A stretch of DNA of 64,000 nucleotides from Curtobacterium salicis (GTDB lineage: Bacteria; Actinomycetota; Actinomycetes; Actinomycetales; Microbacteriaceae). The first letter of the stretch is position 1; every line of letters starts with the position of its first letter. The stretch lies in the NCBI RefSeq assembly GCF_011759505.1, contig NZ_JAAOYO010000001.1, positions 186,001-250,000 of the forward strand. The letters run 5' to 3'. Below the pieces are notes generated by a model. It was given only the letters and a program-made list of their open reading frames with translations, was not told where the DNA came from and did no database searches. Below are positions 33,587-43,625 of the stretch, one piece after another. The position numbers and the translations under genes are program-made.

Positions 33587-35794
33587 GTGACCGACGTCAC
33601 CACCTCCACCTCGGTGGAGATCCCCACTGACCTGCGCGCGCTCCGTCTCCCGGAGCTCCAGCGCATCGCCTCGTCCCTCGGCATCACCGGGCTCTCGAAG
33701 CTCCGCAAGGGCGACCTCATCGCATCGATCGAGGACAAGCGTCCGGCAGAGGCACCCGCCTCCGTCACGCCGACCCTCGACGGCGCCGGCACCGGCACGC
33801 CGGCTCCGGAGGCCGCTCCGGCAGCCGAGGCACCCGTCGCAGAGACTCCCGTCAGCCCGGCCGACGCACCCGCCGAGACCGCGCCGCGCGGTCGTCGCAA
33901 CCGCCGTGTCAGCTCGGGAGGCACGGTCACCGCCGAGCCGACCGCTGCGGTCTCGCACACCAACGCCGGGCACACCGGCACCGAGGACCTCCTCGCCGGC
34001 CTCGACCAGGTCCGCGCCGAGAAGGACGCCCAGGAAGCGGCACAGAGCGGCCAGCGTCGCGGACGCGGTCGTGACCGCCAGGCCCAGCAGTCCGAGGCCC
34101 AGGAGTCCCGCGGTGCCACCGCCGAGACCCAGGTCCCGGCCGCGGACGCCGCGGAGCAGGGCGACCAGGACGTCGTCCCCGACGAGGTCCAGCAGGACGA
34201 CGCCCGTCAGGACGAGGGCCAGCAGAACGACCAGTCCGACCAGGGCGACCAGTCCGAGGGCGGGGCCCGTCGTGGCCGTCGCAGCCGTGGCCGCGGTCGT
34301 GGCCGCGGGCAGAACGGCGACCAGGCCGACCAGGGCGAGCAGAAGCCCGCCCAGCAGCAGGCCGAGGCCGAGCAGAAGCCGGCGCAGCAGCAGAACGGCA
34401 AGCAGCAGAACGGCCAGCAGCAGCAGAAGCAGCAGGACCAGCGCGACGCGCAGCGCGACCAGAAGCAGCAGGACGCCCAGCGCGACCAGAAGCAGCAGGA
34501 CCAGCAGCGCGGCGAGCAGCAGCGCGCCGCCGAGCAGGAGGCCGAGAACGGCCGCACCCGCCGGCAGCGTGACCGCAAGCGCGGTCGCGGCGGCCAGAAC
34601 GACGAGTTCGAGCCCGAGGTCACCGAGGACGACGTCCTCATCCCGATCGCCGGCATCCTCGACGTGCTCGACAACTACGCCTTCGTGCGCACCACGGGGT
34701 ACCTGCCGGGGCCGGAGGACGTCTACGTCTCGCTCGGCCAGGTGAAGAAGTACCACCTGCGCAAGGGCGACGCCGTCGTCGGTGCGATCAAGCAGCCGCG
34801 TGACAACGAGCAGCAGAGCCGGCAGAAGTACAACGCCCTGGTCAAGATCGACACGATCAACGGCCAGACCGCCGACGAGGCCGCCGCCCGCGTCGACTTC
34901 CAGGACCTCACCCCGCTGTACCCGAACGAGCGCCTGCGCCTCGAGACCGAGCCGGCGAAGCTGTCGACGCGGATCATCGACCTCGTGTCGCCGATCGGCA
35001 AGGGCCAGCGCGGCCTCATCGTGTCCCCGCCGAAGGCCGGCAAGACCGTCGTCCTGCAGGCGATCGCGAACGCCGTCTCGAAGAACAACCCGGAGGCGCA
35101 CCTGATGGTCGTCCTGGTGGACGAGCGTCCCGAAGAGGTCACCGACATGCAGCGCACGGTGAAGGGCGAGGTGATCGCCTCGACCTTCGACCGTCCCGCC
35201 GAGGACCACACCACGGTCGCCGAGCTCGCGATCGAGCGTGCCAAGCGCCTGGTCGAGCTCGGCCACGACGTCGTCGTGCTGCTCGACTCGATCACCCGTC
35301 TGGGCCGCGCGTACAACCTGGCCACCCCGCCGTCGGGCCGCGTGCTCTCCGGTGGCGTGGACTCGGCTGCGCTGTACCCGGTCAAGCGCTTCTTCGGCGC
35401 CGCGCGCAACATCGAGAACGGCGGCTCGCTGACCATCCTCGCCACGGCGCTCGTCGAGACCGGGTCGAAGATGGACGAGGTGATCTTCGAGGAGTTCAAG
35501 GGCACCGGCAACATGGAGCTCCGCCTCAACCGTCACCTTGCCGACAAGCGGATCTTCCCCGCCGTCGACATCAACGCCTCCGGGACCCGTCGCGAGGAGC
35601 AGCTGCTCTCCGCCGACGAGGTCGCGATCACGTGGCGTCTGCGTCGTGCCCTCGCCGGGCTCGACCCGCAGCAGGCGCTCGACGTGGTGCTGCGGAACCT
35701 CAAGGAGACGCAGTCGAACGTCGAGTTCCTGGTCCAGATCCAGAAGTCGGTGCCGGCGACCAACGGTCACCACGGCAACGGCCACCAGGAGTAA
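33587..35794 (+). CDS. rho: Transcription termination factor Rho with long Q/R-rich N-terminal insertion
   Basis: A 735-aa hexameric RNA helicase that terminates transcription. The N-terminal Rho-N helical domain (residues 1-50, LRLPELQRIASSLGITGLSKLRKGDLIASI) is followed by about 290 low-complexity residues: acidic/Ala-rich, then an RGRRSRGRGRGRG patch, then a Gln/Lys/Asp-rich stretch (250-322) with internally repeated QRDQKQQDA. The RNA-binding OB domain begins near 344, and the ATPase carries PPKAGKTV (Lys486) and the later DEVIFEEFKGTGNMEL. Actinobacterial Rho often has N-terminal insertions rich in Arg; the Gln content here is unusual. It starts at a GTG with GGAAGGA. Confidence 0.96.
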   Translation: MTDVTTSTSVEIPTDLRALRLPELQRIASSLGITGLSKLRKGDLIASIEDKRPAEAPASVTPTLDGAGTGTPAPEAAPAAEAPVAETPVSPADAPAETAPRGRRNRRVSSGGTVTAEPTAAVSHTNAGHTGTEDLLAGLDQVRAEKDAQEAAQSGQRRGRGRDRQAQQSEAQESRGATAETQVPAADAAEQGDQDVVPDEVQQDDARQDEGQQNDQSDQGDQSEGGARRGRRSRGRGRGRGQNGDQADQGEQKPAQQQAEAEQKPAQQQNGKQQNGQQQQKQQDQRDAQRDQKQQDAQRDQKQQDQQRGEQQRAAEQEAENGRTRRQRDRKRGRGGQNDEFEPEVTEDDVLIPIAGILDVLDNYAFVRTTGYLPGPEDVYVSLGQVKKYHLRKGDAVVGAIKQPRDNEQQSRQKYNALVKIDTINGQTADEAAARVDFQDLTPLYPNERLRLETEPAKLSTRIIDLVSPIGKGQRGLIVSPPKAGKTVVLQAIANAVSKNNPEAHLMVVLVDERPEEVTDMQRTVKGEVIASTFDRPAEDHTTVAELAIERAKRLVELGHDVVVLLDSITRLGRAYNLATPPSGRVLSGGVDSAALYPVKRFFGAARNIENGGSLTILATALVETGSKMDEVIFEEFKGTGNMELRLNRHLADKRIFPAVDINASGTRREEQLLSADEVAITWRLRRALAGLDPQQALDVVLRNLKETQSNVEFLVQIQKSVPATNGHHGNGHQE

Positions 35795-35797
35795 CGC

Positions 35798-36880
35798 GTG
35801 TTCGAGTCGGTAGCGGGGCTGCTGGCGGAACACGAGGAACTGACGCAGCAGCTGTCGGACCCCGCGCTCCACGCCGACGCGGCCCGTGCGAAGAAGGTCA
35901 ACCGGCGGTACGCCGAACTCAGCCAGATCAAGGCCGCGTACGAGGCCTGGCAGGCGGCGGGGGACGACCTCGCCGCCGCCCGGGAACTCGCACGTGAGGA
36001 CGAGGCGTTCGCGGACGAGGTCCCCGGGCTCGAGGAGCAGCGGACGGAGCGCCAGGAGCGCCTCCGCCGGCTCCTCATCCCGCGCGACCCGGACGACGGC
36101 CGTGACGTGATCATGGAGATCAAGGGCGGCGAGGGCGGCGAGGAGTCGGCGTTGTTCGCCGCCGACCTGCTCCGGATGTACTCGCACTACGCCGAGGGCA
36201 AGGGCTGGAAGGTCGAACTCCTCGAGCGCACCGAGTCCGACCTCGGCGGCTACAAGGACGTCCAGGTCGCGATCAAGTCGAACGCGACCGACCCGTCCCA
36301 GGGCGTGTGGGCGCACCTCAAGTACGAGGGCGGTGTGCACCGTGTCCAGCGGGTGCCGCAGACCGAGTCGCAGGGTCGCATCCACACCTCGACCACCGGC
36401 GTGCTCGTCTTCCCCGAGGTCGACGAGCCCGAAGAGGTCGAGATCAACCAGAACGACCTGAAGATCGACGTGTACCGGTCCTCCGGTCCCGGCGGGCAGT
36501 CCGTCAACACGACGGACTCGGCGGTGCGCATCACGCACCTCCCGACGGGCATCACGGTCGCGATGCAGAACGAGAAGTCGCAGCTGCAGAACCGCGAGGC
36601 GGGCATGCGCGTCCTGCGCGCCCGCATCCTCGCGCGCCAGCAGGAGGAGCTCGACGCACTGGCCTCCGACGCCCGGAAGTCGCAGATCCGTGGGATGGAC
36701 CGTTCGGAGCGCATCCGCACGTACAACTTCCCGGAGAACCGGATCGCGGACCACCGCACCGGGTACAAGGCCTACGACCTCGACCGCGTCATGAACGGTG
36801 CGCTCGAGCCGGTCATCCAGTCCGCCATCACGGCGGACGAAGAGGCACGACTGGCCGCCATCGGCGACCAGGACGCCTGA
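35798..36880 (+). CDS. prfA: Peptide chain release factor 1
   Basis: A 360-aa class 1 release factor recognising UAG and UAA. The stop-reading tripeptide of RF1 is PQT (residues 187-189 in [13 protein letters not shown] in E. coli), and the catalytic GGQ is at 232-234 ([14 protein letters not shown]). Length and all domains are normal. It starts at a GTG 3 bp after the rho stop. The adjacent prmC gene makes the enzyme that methylates the GGQ glutamine. Confidence 0.97.
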   Translation: MFESVAGLLAEHEELTQQLSDPALHADAARAKKVNRRYAELSQIKAAYEAWQAAGDDLAAARELAREDEAFADEVPGLEEQRTERQERLRRLLIPRDPDDGRDVIMEIKGGEGGEESALFAADLLRMYSHYAEGKGWKVELLERTESDLGGYKDVQVAIKSNATDPSQGVWAHLKYEGGVHRVQRVPQTESQGRIHTSTTGVLVFPEVDEPEEVEINQNDLKIDVYRSSGPGGQSVNTTDSAVRITHLPTGITVAMQNEKSQLQNREAGMRVLRARILARQQEELDALASDARKSQIRGMDRSERIRTYNFPENRIADHRTGYKAYDLDRVMNGALEPVIQSAITADEEARLAAIGDQDA

Positions 36881-36885
36881 CCGGC

Positions 36886-37758
36886 GTGGACCTGCCGCAG
36901 CCGACGTACGCCGCGGACCGCCTCCTCCGTGAGGCGGCCGCGGCGTTGGCCGCCGCCGGGGTGCCCACACCGCAGGTCGACGCGGAGCTGTTGCTCGCCT
37001 GGGCGACCGACACGTCCCGTGGCGCCGTGCAAGCCCGGGCGATGACGGGAGGCGCGATCGCCGCCGAGCACGTCGAGCGCTTCCGGCACGCGGTGGCCCG
37101 GCGCGTCACCCGCGAGCCGCTGCAGCACGTCACCGGCGAAGCCCACTTCCGCGCGCTGACCCTGGCCGTCGGCCCCGGTGTCTTCGTGCCGCGGCCCGAG
37201 ACCGAGTCGGTCGTGCAGTTCGGCATCGACGCGCTCCGGGCGACTGCGGTCCCCGAGCCGATCGCGGTCGACCTCGGTGCCGGCAGCGGCGCGATCGCCA
37301 TCGCGATGGACACCGAGGTGCCGAACGCCGTCGTGTACGCCGTCGAGCGGTCAGCCGAGGCCCTGCCGTGGACCCGGCGCAACGTGGACGCCCACGGCGG
37401 CACGGTCCGACTCGTCGAGGGCGACCTCGCCGACGCGTTCCCGGAGCTCGACGGCCGGGTGTCGGTCGTCGTCTCGAACCCGCCGTACGTCCCCGACGAC
37501 GCGGTGCCGATCGACCCCGAGGTCCGTGACCACGACCCCGCGCTCGCGCTCTACGGCGGGCCGGACGGCCTCGACGCCGTGCGTGCCCTGACCGAGACCG
37601 CGTGGCGGCTGCTCGTCCCCGGTGGTCTCCTGGTCGTGGAGCACGCCGAGCAGCAGGGGGCCGGTGTGCGGGCGGTGCTGGCGGCACGTGGCTTCCGGTC
37701 GCCGGAGACGCACGTCGACCTCACCGGACGCGACCGCACGACCACCGCGACCCGCTAG
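36886..37758 (+). CDS. prmC: Release factor glutamine methyltransferase
   Basis: A 290-aa SAM-dependent enzyme that N5-methylates the Gln of the GGQ motif of release factors. The SAM site is VDLGAGSGAIAIAM and the substrate-Gln motif is NPPY (198-201). The N-terminal helical domain (YAADRLLREAAAALAAAG) and the FVPRPETE segment are diagnostic. It starts at a GTG 5 bp after prfA, the standard prfA-prmC pair. Confidence 0.96.
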   Translation: MDLPQPTYAADRLLREAAAALAAAGVPTPQVDAELLLAWATDTSRGAVQARAMTGGAIAAEHVERFRHAVARRVTREPLQHVTGEAHFRALTLAVGPGVFVPRPETESVVQFGIDALRATAVPEPIAVDLGAGSGAIAIAMDTEVPNAVVYAVERSAEALPWTRRNVDAHGGTVRLVEGDLADAFPELDGRVSVVVSNPPYVPDDAVPIDPEVRDHDPALALYGGPDGLDAVRALTETAWRLLVPGGLLVVEHAEQQGAGVRAVLAARGFRSPETHVDLTGRDRTTTATR

Positions 37759-37789
37759 GCGGACCCGGGGTGTGCCTCCCGGCCGACGC

Positions 37790-38458
37790 CTACGCGACCG
37801 TCGGGACGGATGCGGTCTCGTGGGCGGCGACGAACGTCCGGACCGCATCGCGCAAGTCCGTGTCGTGCTCGACGAGGACGGCCGTGATGCCGATGCTGCG
37901 TGCTCCGGCGACGTTCTCCGGCATGTCGTCGGCGAAGAACGTGCGTTCCGCGGGGACGCCGTGGTGCTCGAGCACCCGACGGAAGACGTCCTGCTCCGGC
38001 TTGCGGGCGCCGAAGTTGCTCGACGTGTCGAGGTGCTCGCCGAACAACGGGGGCAGCGACGGCACCCACTCGTGCAGCCAGCGGCCGGCCAGGGGTCCGT
38101 TGTTCGTCAGGAGCGCCACGCGACCGTGCTCCTTGGCGATCCGGACCGCTTCGACCCGGTCGGGCAGCTCGGTCATCGCGGCGCCGCGGACGCGCGCCCA
38201 CTCGGCCTCGTCGACCGTGCAGCCCATCGCCTGCTGGAACGCGGCCAGGTACGCGTCGCCGTCGGGGAAGTGTCCCGCTTCGGCGAGCTGCTCGCTGCCC
38301 GTGTCCCACCAGCGGCGACGGAGCTCGACGAAGTCGTGGCCCGTCAGCTCGGACAGCCCGGCCATGCGGGTCTTCCAGTCGTAGCGGACGAGGACGTCGT
38401 CCATGTCGAAGAGGAACAGGAGTGGGGGCGCAGCGGTCTCGTTCACGATGCCCACCAT
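37790..38458 (-). CDS. HAD-family hydrolase (subfamily IA)
   Basis: A 222-aa phosphatase-like protein with HAD motif I FDMDDVL (Asp18, Asp20), motif II LLTNNG, motif III Lys in GARKPEQDVF and motif IV FFADDMPENV. The helical cap between motifs I and II is of the C1 type (tetrahelical). The substrate is unknown; sugar phosphates or dephosphorylation of small metabolites are typical. It is the only minus-strand gene in the 25.9-64-kb block, convergent with prmC and divergent from tsaC. Confidence 0.88.
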   Translation of the reverse strand: MVGIVNETAAPPLLFLFDMDDVLVRYDWKTRMAGLSELTGHDFVELRRRWWDTGSEQLAEAGHFPDGDAYLAAFQQAMGCTVDEAEWARVRGAAMTELPDRVEAVRIAKEHGRVALLTNNGPLAGRWLHEWVPSLPPLFGEHLDTSSNFGARKPEQDVFRRVLEHHGVPAERTFFADDMPENVAGARSIGITAVLVEHDTDLRDAVRTFVAAHETASVPTVA

Positions 38459-38468
38459 CCTCGCGCAC

Positions 38469-38474
38469 TATCAT
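38469..38474 (+). promoter_or_regulatory. -10-like TATCAT for tsaC-wecA-atp region
   Basis: TATCAT lies 10 nt before the ATG at 38485, in the 26-bp gap after the divergent HAD gene. A promoter is required here because the upstream gene is on the other strand. It could feed tsaC, wecA, atpI and the ATP synthase genes. Confidence 0.4.
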
Positions 38475-38484
38475 CGTGCAGGTC

Positions 38485-39159
38485 ATGGCTTCCCGATACG
38501 ACTGCTCCGACCCCGACGGGCTCCTCACCGGGATGCGGCTCGCCCGAGCCGCCCTCGGTCGCGGTGAACTCGTCGTCGTCCCCACCGACACCGTGTACGG
38601 CGTCGCCGCGGACGCGTTCAGCGCGCAGGCCGTGCAGCGCCTCCTCGACGCGAAGGGCCGTACGCGGCAGTCGCCGCCCCCCGTGCTCATCCCGGGCGTG
38701 GCGACGATGGACGCCCTGGCCAGCGAGGTCCCCGAGCAGGTCCGGCGTCTCGTCGACGAGTTCTGGCCCGGCGGACTCACCGTGATCCTCCGCGCCCAGC
38801 CGTCCCTCGACTGGGACCTCGGCGAGACGCGCGGCACCGTGGCGCTCCGGATGCCGGACTCGCGCATCGCCCTCGAACTCCTGCAGGAGGTCGGACCGCT
38901 CGCGGTGTCGTCCGCGAACTCGACCGGCGACCCGGCCGCCATGGACATCGACGACGCCGAACGGATGCTCGGCGACAGCATCGCGGTCTACCTCGACGGG
39001 GGAGCGATCCCCGTGCACGAGGGCACCGCGTCCTCGACCGGCTCCACGATCATCGACGCGACGGGCCTCGCCGCGGGCGAGGGCCTGCGGATCGTGCGGC
39101 ACGGCGTGATCTCCGACGACGAGATCAGGCGGGTCGTCGGGGACGACCTCGTGCAGTGA
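38485..39159 (+). CDS. tsaC: L-threonylcarbamoyladenylate synthase (Sua5/YciO/YrdC family)
   Basis: A 224-aa protein that makes threonylcarbamoyl-AMP from threonine, bicarbonate and ATP, the first step of the tRNA t6A37 modification. The family motif VVPTDTVYGVAADAF, FWPGGLTVIL, and VSSANSTGDPA are present. It is the short form without the C-terminal Sua5 domain. The stop overlaps the wecA start (GTGA). Confidence 0.93.
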   Translation: MASRYDCSDPDGLLTGMRLARAALGRGELVVVPTDTVYGVAADAFSAQAVQRLLDAKGRTRQSPPPVLIPGVATMDALASEVPEQVRRLVDEFWPGGLTVILRAQPSLDWDLGETRGTVALRMPDSRIALELLQEVGPLAVSSANSTGDPAAMDIDDAERMLGDSIAVYLDGGAIPVHEGTASSTGSTIIDATGLAAGEGLRIVRHGVISDDEIRRVVGDDLVQ

Positions 39160-40409
39160 AGTTCTACCTGCTCGCCGGCGTCATCTCGGCGGTCGTGAGC
39201 TTCCTGGTCAGCTGCGTCGTCTGGAAGCTCGGCGTCAAGTACAAGTGGTACCCCAAGGTCCGCGAACGGGACGTGCACCGCACCCCGACCCCGCGCCTCG
39301 GCGGGATCGCGATGTTCCTCGGCGTGATCGTCTCCCTGCTCTGCGCGTGGTTCCTCTTCCCGGCCATCGCGGGGCAGGACTACTTCCGGTTGGTCTTCGC
39401 CGAACCGGGGCGCGTGTTGGCGGTGTTGGCCGGAGCCACGATCATCGTGGTGCTCGGCGTCGCCGACGACATCTGGGACCTCGACTGGATGACGAAGCTC
39501 GCGGGCCAGATCATCGCCGCGGGGATCCTCGCGTGGCAGGGCGTCGCGATCGTGTCGCTGCCGATCGGCAACACGCTCGGGGTGGGCTCGTCCTACATGA
39601 GCCTGATCTTCACCGTGCTCGCCGTCGTCCTGGTGATGAACGCGGTCAACTTCATCGACGGCCTGGACGGTCTGGTCGCCGGCGTCGCGATCATCGCCGG
39701 CGGGGTGTTCTTCCTCTACACGTTCTTCATCAACCGCGTGGTCGTCGAGACGGAGTTCTTCTTCAACCTGCCGTCACTGCTGACCGCGGTGCTCGTCGGG
39801 GCGTGTGCCGGGTTCCTCGTGCTCAACTGGCACCCCGCGAAGCTCTTCATGGGGGACGCGGGAGCGCTGCTCGTCGGGTTCCTCATGGCGACCAGCGCCG
39901 TGTCGATCACCGGCAACATCGACCCGGCGGCGGTCCGCACCCGCACCGACCTGCTGCCCGCGTTCATCCCGATCCTGCTGCCGTTCGCGATCCTGGTCGT
40001 GCCGATCCTGGACTTCGCCCTCGCCGTGGTCCGCCGGGTCAGTGCCGGCAAGTCGCCGTTCTCGGCCGACCGGAAGCACCTGCACCACCGCCTGCTCGAC
40101 ATGGGGCACTCGCACTTCCACGCGGTGCTGATCTTCTACGCGTGGACGGCCACGGTCGCCTTCGGGTGCCTGCTCTTCCTCTTCGTCAACTGGTGGTGGG
40201 TCACCGCCTTCGTCGCGGTCGGCTTCACGGTCTGCGCCATCGCCACCTTCGCGCCGCTCGGCCGCAAGCGCGTCGAGATCGCGGCGCAGACGACCGCCCG
40301 ACGCGGGGGAGCGGTGGACGCCAGCCTCGACCCGCTCGACCGCGCTGCGGCCGTCCGCGACCCGCACGCCCGCCACCCGTCCCGCCCGATCTCTGGAGAC
40401 CCCTCGTGA
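39156..40409 (+). CDS. wecA: Undecaprenyl-phosphate GlcNAc-1-phosphate transferase (MraY/WecA family)
   Basis: A 417-aa polytopic membrane enzyme with about 11 transmembrane helices that transfers an amino-sugar 1-phosphate to polyprenyl phosphate, the first step of a cell-wall polysaccharide or linkage unit. Motifs are DDIWDLDWMTK (about 102), NFIDGLDGLVAG (about 165) and the HHRLLDMGHSH loop near 308. MraY itself is normally in the dcw cluster, so WecA/TagO-type is favoured. The cytoplasmic C-terminal tail is poorly conserved. It overlaps both neighbours by 4 bp. Confidence 0.9.
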   Translation: MKFYLLAGVISAVVSFLVSCVVWKLGVKYKWYPKVRERDVHRTPTPRLGGIAMFLGVIVSLLCAWFLFPAIAGQDYFRLVFAEPGRVLAVLAGATIIVVLGVADDIWDLDWMTKLAGQIIAAGILAWQGVAIVSLPIGNTLGVGSSYMSLIFTVLAVVLVMNAVNFIDGLDGLVAGVAIIAGGVFFLYTFFINRVVVETEFFFNLPSLLTAVLVGACAGFLVLNWHPAKLFMGDAGALLVGFLMATSAVSITGNIDPAAVRTRTDLLPAFIPILLPFAILVVPILDFALAVVRRVSAGKSPFSADRKHLHHRLLDMGHSHFHAVLIFYAWTATVAFGCLLFLFVNWWWVTAFVAVGFTVCAIATFAPLGRKRVEIAAQTTARRGGAVDASLDPLDRAAAVRDPHARHPSRPISGDPS

Positions 40410-40885
40410 GCACCCCGAACGGCCTCGACCACGTCCGGCCGGTGTTCCGCCGCATCCTCCTGCAGGGTGCGGTCCTCGCCGGTGCCCTCGCCGTCATCGG
40501 GGGTGTGGTCGGCTGGTTCGTCGCCGGCGGCCCGGGCCTGACCGGCGGGCTGATCGGCGCGGTGATGAGCGTCGTGTTCTGCGGCCTCACCGCGGTGAGC
40601 GTGCTCCTGGCGATCCGGTTCTCCGGCGGTCAGATGATCTCCGGCGCCTTCTTCGGCACGATCATGGGGACCTTCCTGGTGAAGTTCGTGCTGTTCATCG
40701 TGGTGCTCGTGGCGCTGAAGGACCGTGATTGGGTGAACACGCCCGTCCTGGCGATCGCGATCATCATCGGTGTCATCGGATCGCTCGTGATCGACGTCAC
40801 GGTCATCGCCCGGGCCCGCGTGCCGATCGGCGTCGAACTGCCGGGAGACCGGACGGACGCTGAGGATCGCGACCCCGCAGCCTGA
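40406..40885 (+). CDS. AtpI-like small membrane protein of the ATP synthase operon
   Basis: A 159-aa protein with four transmembrane helices, starting at a GTG that overlaps wecA by 4 bp. Gly-rich helices with a short cytoplasmic end and its position just before atpB suit the actinobacterial counterpart of ATP synthase protein I, which helps assemble the c-ring in other bacteria. Sequence identity to classical AtpI cannot be judged by eye, so the call rests on topology and location. Confidence 0.75.
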   Translation: MSTPNGLDHVRPVFRRILLQGAVLAGALAVIGGVVGWFVAGGPGLTGGLIGAVMSVVFCGLTAVSVLLAIRFSGGQMISGAFFGTIMGTFLVKFVLFIVVLVALKDRDWVNTPVLAIAIIIGVIGSLVIDVTVIARARVPIGVELPGDRTDAEDRDPAA

Positions 40886-40911
40886 GAGCCCGAGAAGCCG
40901 CGCACACCTGA

Positions 40912-40917
40912 TAGGCT
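40912..40917 (+). promoter_or_regulatory. -10-like TAGGCT upstream of atpB
   Basis: TAGGCT lies in the gap after the AtpI-like gene. It would start a transcript near 40924 with a leader of about 95 nt up to the AGGAG (41006-41010) that precedes the proposed atpB start. No -35 consensus is visible. Confidence 0.35.
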
Positions 40918-41016
40918 TCTGGAGCCCGCTGCCGGAGCATGAGCTCGGACGGGCAAGCCTCCACATCAGTCCACCTCCGCGTGCCATGCGTGCGCGCCCC
41001 GACACAGGAGACAGCG

Positions 41017-42148
<1,132 letters not shown>

Positions 42149-42157
42149 GGCTCTTCG

Positions 42158-42721
42158 ATGCAGACTGCACTCATCATCGCGGCGGAGGAGACCCACAATC
42201 CGCTGATCCCACCGGTGTACGACATCGTGTGGTCCGCGGTGGCCTTCGTCATCATCTTCATCGTGATGTGGCGTGTCGTCACGCCGCGGATCACGAAGAT
42301 GCTCGATGAGCGCACCGAGGCCATCGAAGGCGGCATCAAGAAGGCCGAAGCCGCCCAGGAGCAGGCCGCTGCTGCGCTCGACGAGTACAACAAGCAGCTG
42401 GCTGATGCGCGTGCCGAGGCATCGCGCATCCGTGAGCAGGCCCGTGCCGACGCCACCGCGATCGGCAACGAGGTTCGCGAGCAGGCCAGCGCCGACGCCG
42501 CACGCATCACCGCGAACGCCCAGGCGCAGATCGAGGCAGAGCGCCAGAGCGCGCTCCAGTCGCTCCGCTCCGAGGTCGGCACGCTCGCACTCGGCCTCGC
42601 GTCGGGTGTCATCGGCGAGTCCCTCCAGGACGACGCCAAGGCGACCGCCGTCGTCGACCGCTTCCTCGCCGACCTCGAGTCGTCGCAGGGTGCCCAGACG
42701 GCGGCCGGAACGGAGCACTGA
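42158..42721 (+). CDS. atpF: ATP synthase subunit b
   Basis: A 187-aa stator protein: one N-terminal transmembrane helix (about residues 20-42, VYDIVWSAVAFVIIFIVMWRVV) and a long, charged helix rich in Ala, Glu, Arg and Gln that dimerises and reaches the F1 head. Length is normal. It lies between atpE and atpH in standard order. Confidence 0.95.
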   Translation: MQTALIIAAEETHNPLIPPVYDIVWSAVAFVIIFIVMWRVVTPRITKMLDERTEAIEGGIKKAEAAQEQAAAALDEYNKQLADARAEASRIREQARADATAIGNEVREQASADAARITANAQAQIEAERQSALQSLRSEVGTLALGLASGVIGESLQDDAKATAVVDRFLADLESSQGAQTAAGTEH

Positions 42722-42723
42722 GC

Positions 42724-43518
42724 ATGCGCAGCGCCACCCGCGAAGCGATGACGTCCACCAAGGCGGTGCTCGCCGAACTCGGCGGTGCCGTCGACCTGGG
42801 CGTCGGAGCACAGATCTTCGCCTCCGGGCGAGCGATCGCCCGGGCGCCGCAGCTGCTCAACCTGCTCGCCGACCCGACCGCCGACACCGCTGGCAAGAAG
42901 GTCCTCATCGACCGCGTCTTCGCCGGGCAGAGCGACGCCACGCGCGCCGTCCTGGCCGCCGTGGCCGGATCGCGCTGGTCGTCGCAGGGTGACCTGCTCG
43001 CCGGCATCGAGGACGCAGCAGTGCGTGCCGTGGCCGCGACGGCCGACCAGTCGACCTCGATCGAGGCCGAACTGTTCGCCTTCGAGACCGCAGTGCGTTC
43101 GGACGCCGGACTCGAGCTCGCGCTCGGGACCAAGCTCGGCAGCGCCGACCAGAAGGGCTCCCTCGCGGAGCGTCTGCTGGCCGGCAAGGTGTCGCAGCAG
43201 ACGATCACCATCGTGTCGAACCTCGTGCAGCAGCCCCGTGGCCGCCGCATCGGCGAGATCGTGCGTGACGCCTCCCGGATCGTCGCAGACCAGGCGGACA
43301 AGCTCGTCGCCACGGTCATCACGGCGACGCCGCTGTCCGACGACCAGGCGGCGCGTGTCGCCCGGGGGATCGCGCAGCGTTACGGACGGGACATCACCGT
43401 GAACCGCGTCGTCGACCCCTCGGTCATCGGCGGGGTCCGCGTGCAGGTCGGCGGCGACGTCATCGACGGCACCGTCGCGACGCGGCTCGCAGACCTCCGT
43501 CTGCAGCTCGCCGGCTGA
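42724..43518 (+). CDS. atpH: ATP synthase subunit delta
   Basis: A 264-aa subunit that ties the b stalk to the top of F1. The C-terminal part has [36 protein letters not shown], the diagnostic family end. It is longer than the ~180 aa of E. coli, as is usual in actinobacteria. It starts 2 bp after atpF. A 107-bp gap to atpA follows, holding only the atpA ribosome-binding site that I can support. Confidence 0.94.
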   Translation: MRSATREAMTSTKAVLAELGGAVDLGVGAQIFASGRAIARAPQLLNLLADPTADTAGKKVLIDRVFAGQSDATRAVLAAVAGSRWSSQGDLLAGIEDAAVRAVAATADQSTSIEAELFAFETAVRSDAGLELALGTKLGSADQKGSLAERLLAGKVSQQTITIVSNLVQQPRGRRIGEIVRDASRIVADQADKLVATVITATPLSDDQAARVARGIAQRYGRDITVNRVVDPSVIGGVRVQVGGDVIDGTVATRLADLRLQLAG

Positions 43519-43625
43519 GCGTACGGTCGGACTCGTCCCTCCAAGTCCACAACGGGAACTGCCCCGCCCGGCAGCATCACCCCTCTCGGAGCCGCAGGGC
43601 CCCGGAAACCTACAAGGAAAATCCC

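Noticed and set aside
33494-36970. Long minus-strand frame with Leu-rich runs opposite rho and prfA
   Set aside because: The Leu runs are the complement of the Gln-rich Rho segment; no start context and no domain.
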